DNA of 8,581 bases, taken from positions 1 to 8,581 of the forward strand of contig JAKARN010000051.1 of assembly GCA_021828425.1 (NCBI GenBank). Reading direction: 5' to 3'. Source of the stretch: Pseudomonadota bacterium (GTDB taxonomy: Bacteria > Pseudomonadota > Gammaproteobacteria > JAKAQQ01). This document shows, piece after piece, positions 6,599 through 8,581 of this stretch (positions within the stretch are counted from its first letter, which is position 1; every line of letters begins with the position of its first letter). The notes beneath the pieces are model-generated. The model made no database searches. It saw nothing but the letters and a program-made list of their open reading frames with translations, and was not told the origin of the DNA. A program made the translations under genes and the position numbers.

Positions 6599-7360
6599 AT
6601 GCCGGGAAAAACCATTCTTGCGGTTATCGGAGGCACGGGCGCGGGTGCACTGGAGGATTTTGTAGAGGAACGACGGGACGAAATCTCGACTCCGTGGGGA
6701 TCGCCCTCCGCCCCGCTTCGCTGGGGCCGTCTTTTCGGTGCCGAGATCGTGTTCCTGGCACGCCACGGGGACGGCCATGCACTGGCTCCCCACCAGATCA
6801 ACTACCGGGCCAATCTCTGGGCGATCGATTCGGTGGGGGCCCGCTCCGTGGTTGCGCTCGCGGCCGTCGGTGGAATCTCGCCTCGCATGGAGCCCGGATC
6901 GGTGGTGATCCCGGACCAGTTGATCGACTATACCTATGGGCGTGCCCAGACCTTTTTTGATGGGGAGGAGGATCCGGTCAAGCACATCGATTTCACCGAC
7001 CCCTATGATCCCGGGATGCGCAAATGGCTGTGTGACGGGGCCCGCCAGGCGGGTGTGCCCCGGATCGAGCAGGCCACCTACGGGGTGACCCAGGGGCCAC
7101 GCCTGGAGACCCGAAAGGAAATCAGCAAGATGGAGCAGGACGGCTGCGATATCGTCGGCATGACGTCCATGCCCGAAGCTGCCCTGGCGCGTGAGCTGGG
7201 TCTCGCCTACGCCTGTTGTGCCCTGGTCAGTAACTGGGCGGCCGGCAAGGGAAGCCGACCCATCCACGACGAACTTGAAGAATCCCTGAGGCAGGCGATT
7301 TCGCGGATGCGGCTCACCCTGGAGGCGGCCTTGGCAAGGCCGTTACCGGAACGGCCTTGA
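6599..7360 (+). CDS. S-methyl-5'-thioinosine phosphorylase (MTAP/PNP superfamily)
   Basis: A 253-aa cytosolic purine-salvage enzyme. It splits methylthioinosine with phosphate to hypoxanthine and 5-methylthioribose 1-phosphate, taking in deaminated methylthioadenosine from polyamine synthesis. The sequence follows my recollection of the Pseudomonas enzyme (PA3004) closely: phosphate loop IGGTG (10-14), ARHG (54-57), the HQINYRANLW block (65-74), TQGPRLETRKEI (164-175) and DIVGMTSMPEAALARE (184-199). Residues 209-215 read LVSNWAA; N212 stands where MTA phosphorylases have the Asp that recognises the 6-amino group of adenine. This favours a 6-oxopurine substrate and hence methylthioinosine over methylthioadenosine. 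I chose the ATG at 6599, preceded by a weak GGGG (6590-6593). A TTG at 6584 with AAAGG (6572-6576) 7 nt upstream is a real alternative that adds five residues. It converges on, and overlaps by 47 bp, the CsiV-family gene. Confidence 0.9.
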   Translation: MPGKTILAVIGGTGAGALEDFVEERRDEISTPWGSPSAPLRWGRLFGAEIVFLARHGDGHALAPHQINYRANLWAIDSVGARSVVALAAVGGISPRMEPGSVVIPDQLIDYTYGRAQTFFDGEEDPVKHIDFTDPYDPGMRKWLCDGARQAGVPRIEQATYGVTQGPRLETRKEISKMEQDGCDIVGMTSMPEAALARELGLAYACCALVSNWAAGKGSRPIHDELEESLRQAISRMRLTLEAALARPLPERP

Positions 7361-8081
7361 CATAAACCAGAACCCCGTAGGCCGGGTTGTCGAAATAGTT
7401 GATCCGCCCGGGACGGACCTGGTTGGCTTGGTGGATGGGGTAGACATTGAGGATCCATCGTGAAGACGGGTGCCGGGTCGGTTGTTGGCCCGCACCTGGC
7501 CGCTTCTTTGGGGTGGGGGCTGGTTTTCTTTCGACAAGAGCGGTATGGATCGCAATGTAGACGTGGCGTTGGACGGTGATTTTGACGGTACCGTAAACCG
7601 TGGGCTTCCGGGGGGGCGTGGACAGCCTGCCCCGGGCCGGTACCGAAGTGCCCTTCCGGTGGGTGTGGATGGTCCCTCCGGAAACGGGGGGTTTTTCCTC
7701 CCGCCCGGGGTTGAGGGCGACGGGAATCGCCGAATCGAAATTGAGGGGAGGCTGGATCCAGGCCACCTTGAGCATGGGGGCGTAAAGGGCAGCGGCCCGG
7801 AGAGTGGCCCAGACGCGTTGCATGCGGGGTCCGAGAGAGGCCGGCCGGAAGGCGCTCACGCCTCTCTTGGATAGATGGAGGCCTTCCTGGATGAGTGCCT
7901 TGGGCAGACGATGGGACCACCGTTCATGGGCACCGGCATCGGGATCCAGGGTGCGAAACACAATGACCTGGACCCATTGATCCGGCGCAGGGACGGAGGG
8001 TGGCTGGGCCCGGGCGGCGCCCGCGGTCACCCCGGCCAGGAGGGCGAAGAGCGTGGGCAGGACGGAGTGCTTTGCGGTCAA
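7314..8081 (-). CDS. csiV: CsiV-family peptidoglycan-associated envelope protein
   Basis: A 255-aa exported protein of the CsiV family. The founding member is a Vibrio periplasmic peptidoglycan-binding protein needed for cell separation under chemical stress. Evidence: an N-terminal signal peptide (MTAKHS, hydrophobic residues 7-23, cleavage site ARA at 23-25), the early strand WVQVIVFRT, a mid-protein KVAWIQ and a G-VKITVQRHVYI strand. The ending YFDNPAYGVLVYV (229-241) matches the family signature. The middle has a proline- and basic-rich insert (RKPAPTPKKRP) that I do not recall from other members. The start is taken as TTG at 8081-8079, because GAGG lies 8 nt upstream and the signal peptide then begins properly. 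A TTG at 8138 would add a polar extension overlapping mfd. The gene starts 10 nt after the mfd stop, so it is probably cotranscribed with mfd. Confidence 0.75.
   Translation of the reverse strand: MTAKHSVLPTLFALLAGVTAGAARAQPPSVPAPDQWVQVIVFRTLDPDAGAHERWSHRLPKALIQEGLHLSKRGVSAFRPASLGPRMQRVWATLRAAALYAPMLKVAWIQPPLNFDSAIPVALNPGREEKPPVSGGTIHTHRKGTSVPARGRLSTPPRKPTVYGTVKITVQRHVYIAIHTALVERKPAPTPKKRPGAGQQPTRHPSSRWILNVYPIHQANQVRPGRINYFDNPAYGVLVYVKAVPVTALPRPPPG
7335..7359. terminator. Perfect 10-bp hairpin in the shared 3' ends of convergent genes
   Basis: CAAGGCCGTT (7335-7344) pairs perfectly with AACGGCCTTG (7350-7359) around the loop ACCGG, just before the end of the phosphorylase stop codon and inside the csiV coding end. 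It reads the same on both strands and could act as a bidirectional terminator or 3'-end stabiliser. There is no T-run on either strand, so it is not a classical intrinsic terminator. A second copy of GGCCTTG at 7327-7333 can pair with CAAGGCC instead. Confidence 0.4.
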
Positions 8082-8091
8082 GGTGGAGGCC

Positions 8092-8581
8092 TCATGGGGT
8101 TGCGGGCGAGCCTCCGAGTATTGTAAGGATTTCGTCAATCCATTGGGTTCGTTCCAGAAGGCCCGGCAGGGGTTTCCGGTAGACCAGCCGAAGGGCGCCT
8201 TCCATGCGGTAGGCGGGTTTCTGGCGGTCCATCAGGCTCACGAGGTGGGCCGGGTCAATGTGCGGGTTCGGGCTGAAAACGATCCGACCGCCCGTGCCCG
8301 TGGTTTCGATGCGTTCGATTCCGAGGGCAGTTGCCCGCAGGCGGAAACCGGAGAGGAGAAAGAGCGTGGCCAGGGGTTCTGGAACGGGTCCGAACCGGTC
8401 CGAGAGCTCACTGCTCAGGCGCTCCAGGTCGGAGGGGCCGTCGATTGAGGCCAGCCGTTTGTAAAGGACCAGGCGCTGGTGGATGTCCGACACGTAGTTT
8501 TCCGGGATCAAGGCCGGCTCGTGGAGGTCGATTTCCGTCCTCCGGAAATCGACCATGATGGCCGGTTGGGCTGTGCCGGAT
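8092..8581 (-). CDS. mfd: Transcription-repair coupling factor Mfd, C-terminal part (5' end outside window)
   Basis: The last 162 residues of Mfd, the ATP-driven translocase that removes stalled RNA polymerase from damaged DNA and recruits UvrA for excision repair. The visible part is the C-terminal regulatory (D7/TRCF) domain. It aligns with my memory of E. coli Mfd through EIDLHEPALIPENYVSDIHQ, then RLVLYKRLAS, ELSDRFGPVPEP, LGIERIE, and near the end RLVYRKPLPGL and QWIDEIL. The frame stays open to the right edge, so the UvrB-homology, polymerase-binding and helicase domains lie beyond the window. The stop TGA at 8094-8092 is 10 nt before the proposed csiV start and forms part of that gene's Shine-Dalgarno region (TGAGG), which points to coupled translation. 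Confidence 0.95.
   Translation of the reverse strand, partial: SGTAQPAIMVDFRRTEIDLHEPALIPENYVSDIHQRLVLYKRLASIDGPSDLERLSSELSDRFGPVPEPLATLFLLSGFRLRATALGIERIETTGTGGRIVFSPNPHIDPAHLVSLMDRQKPAYRMEGALRLVYRKPLPGLLERTQWIDEILTILGGSPATP

Noticed and set aside
7327..7341. Palindrome GGCCTTG-G-CAAGGCC as a terminator
   Set aside because: A one-base loop is sterically poor; the competing 10-bp stem at 7335-7359 is better and shares half of it.

Overview
The window looks like a piece of a GC-rich gammaproteobacterial chromosome. The evidence is the right-hand block: the 3' end of mfd, a CsiV-family gene behind it, and a convergent methylthioinosine phosphorylase gene. As I recall, these three are neighbours in Pseudomonas and related gammaproteobacteria. 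The genus cannot be fixed from the sequence alone. No rRNA, tRNA, CRISPR array, integrase, transposase or insertion-sequence end is visible.

Left block (1-5290), accessory and defence-like. On the minus strand an abiEi-abiEii pair (type IV toxin-antitoxin or abortive-infection module) overlaps by ATGA; the toxin gene runs off the left edge. Divergent from it, on the plus strand, is one very large gene (about 1358 aa). It joins an XRE-type helix-turn-helix to a restriction-nuclease-like domain, a region laid out like the start of a STAND-type NTPase but without a readable P-loop, and a long all-helical C-terminal half. The two transcription units share a 90-bp AT-rich intergenic region. Its two sigma70-like promoters are almost exact mirror images: the -35 boxes form the arms of a 23-bp inverted repeat, and each start codon lies 10 nt past its -10 box. 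This suggests one regulatory decision governs both units. The locus is the best candidate here for an undescribed composite defence system, but that is inference from domain layout and context.

Middle (5291-6598). About 310 bp without a convincing gene ends in a hairpin-rich leader, followed by a gene for an exported protein of unknown function with a TIM-barrel-like strand pattern. A 157-bp gap follows.

Right block (6599-8581), housekeeping. The purine-salvage enzyme S-methyl-5'-thioinosine phosphorylase (plus strand) converges on a CsiV-family envelope protein (minus strand). Their coding 3' ends overlap by 47 bp and contain a perfect 10-bp hairpin. The CsiV gene sits directly behind mfd, whose C-terminal domain enters from the right edge. 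The change from accessory to housekeeping genes between about 5290 and 5600 is a plausible island boundary, but no attachment site or direct repeat marking it was found.
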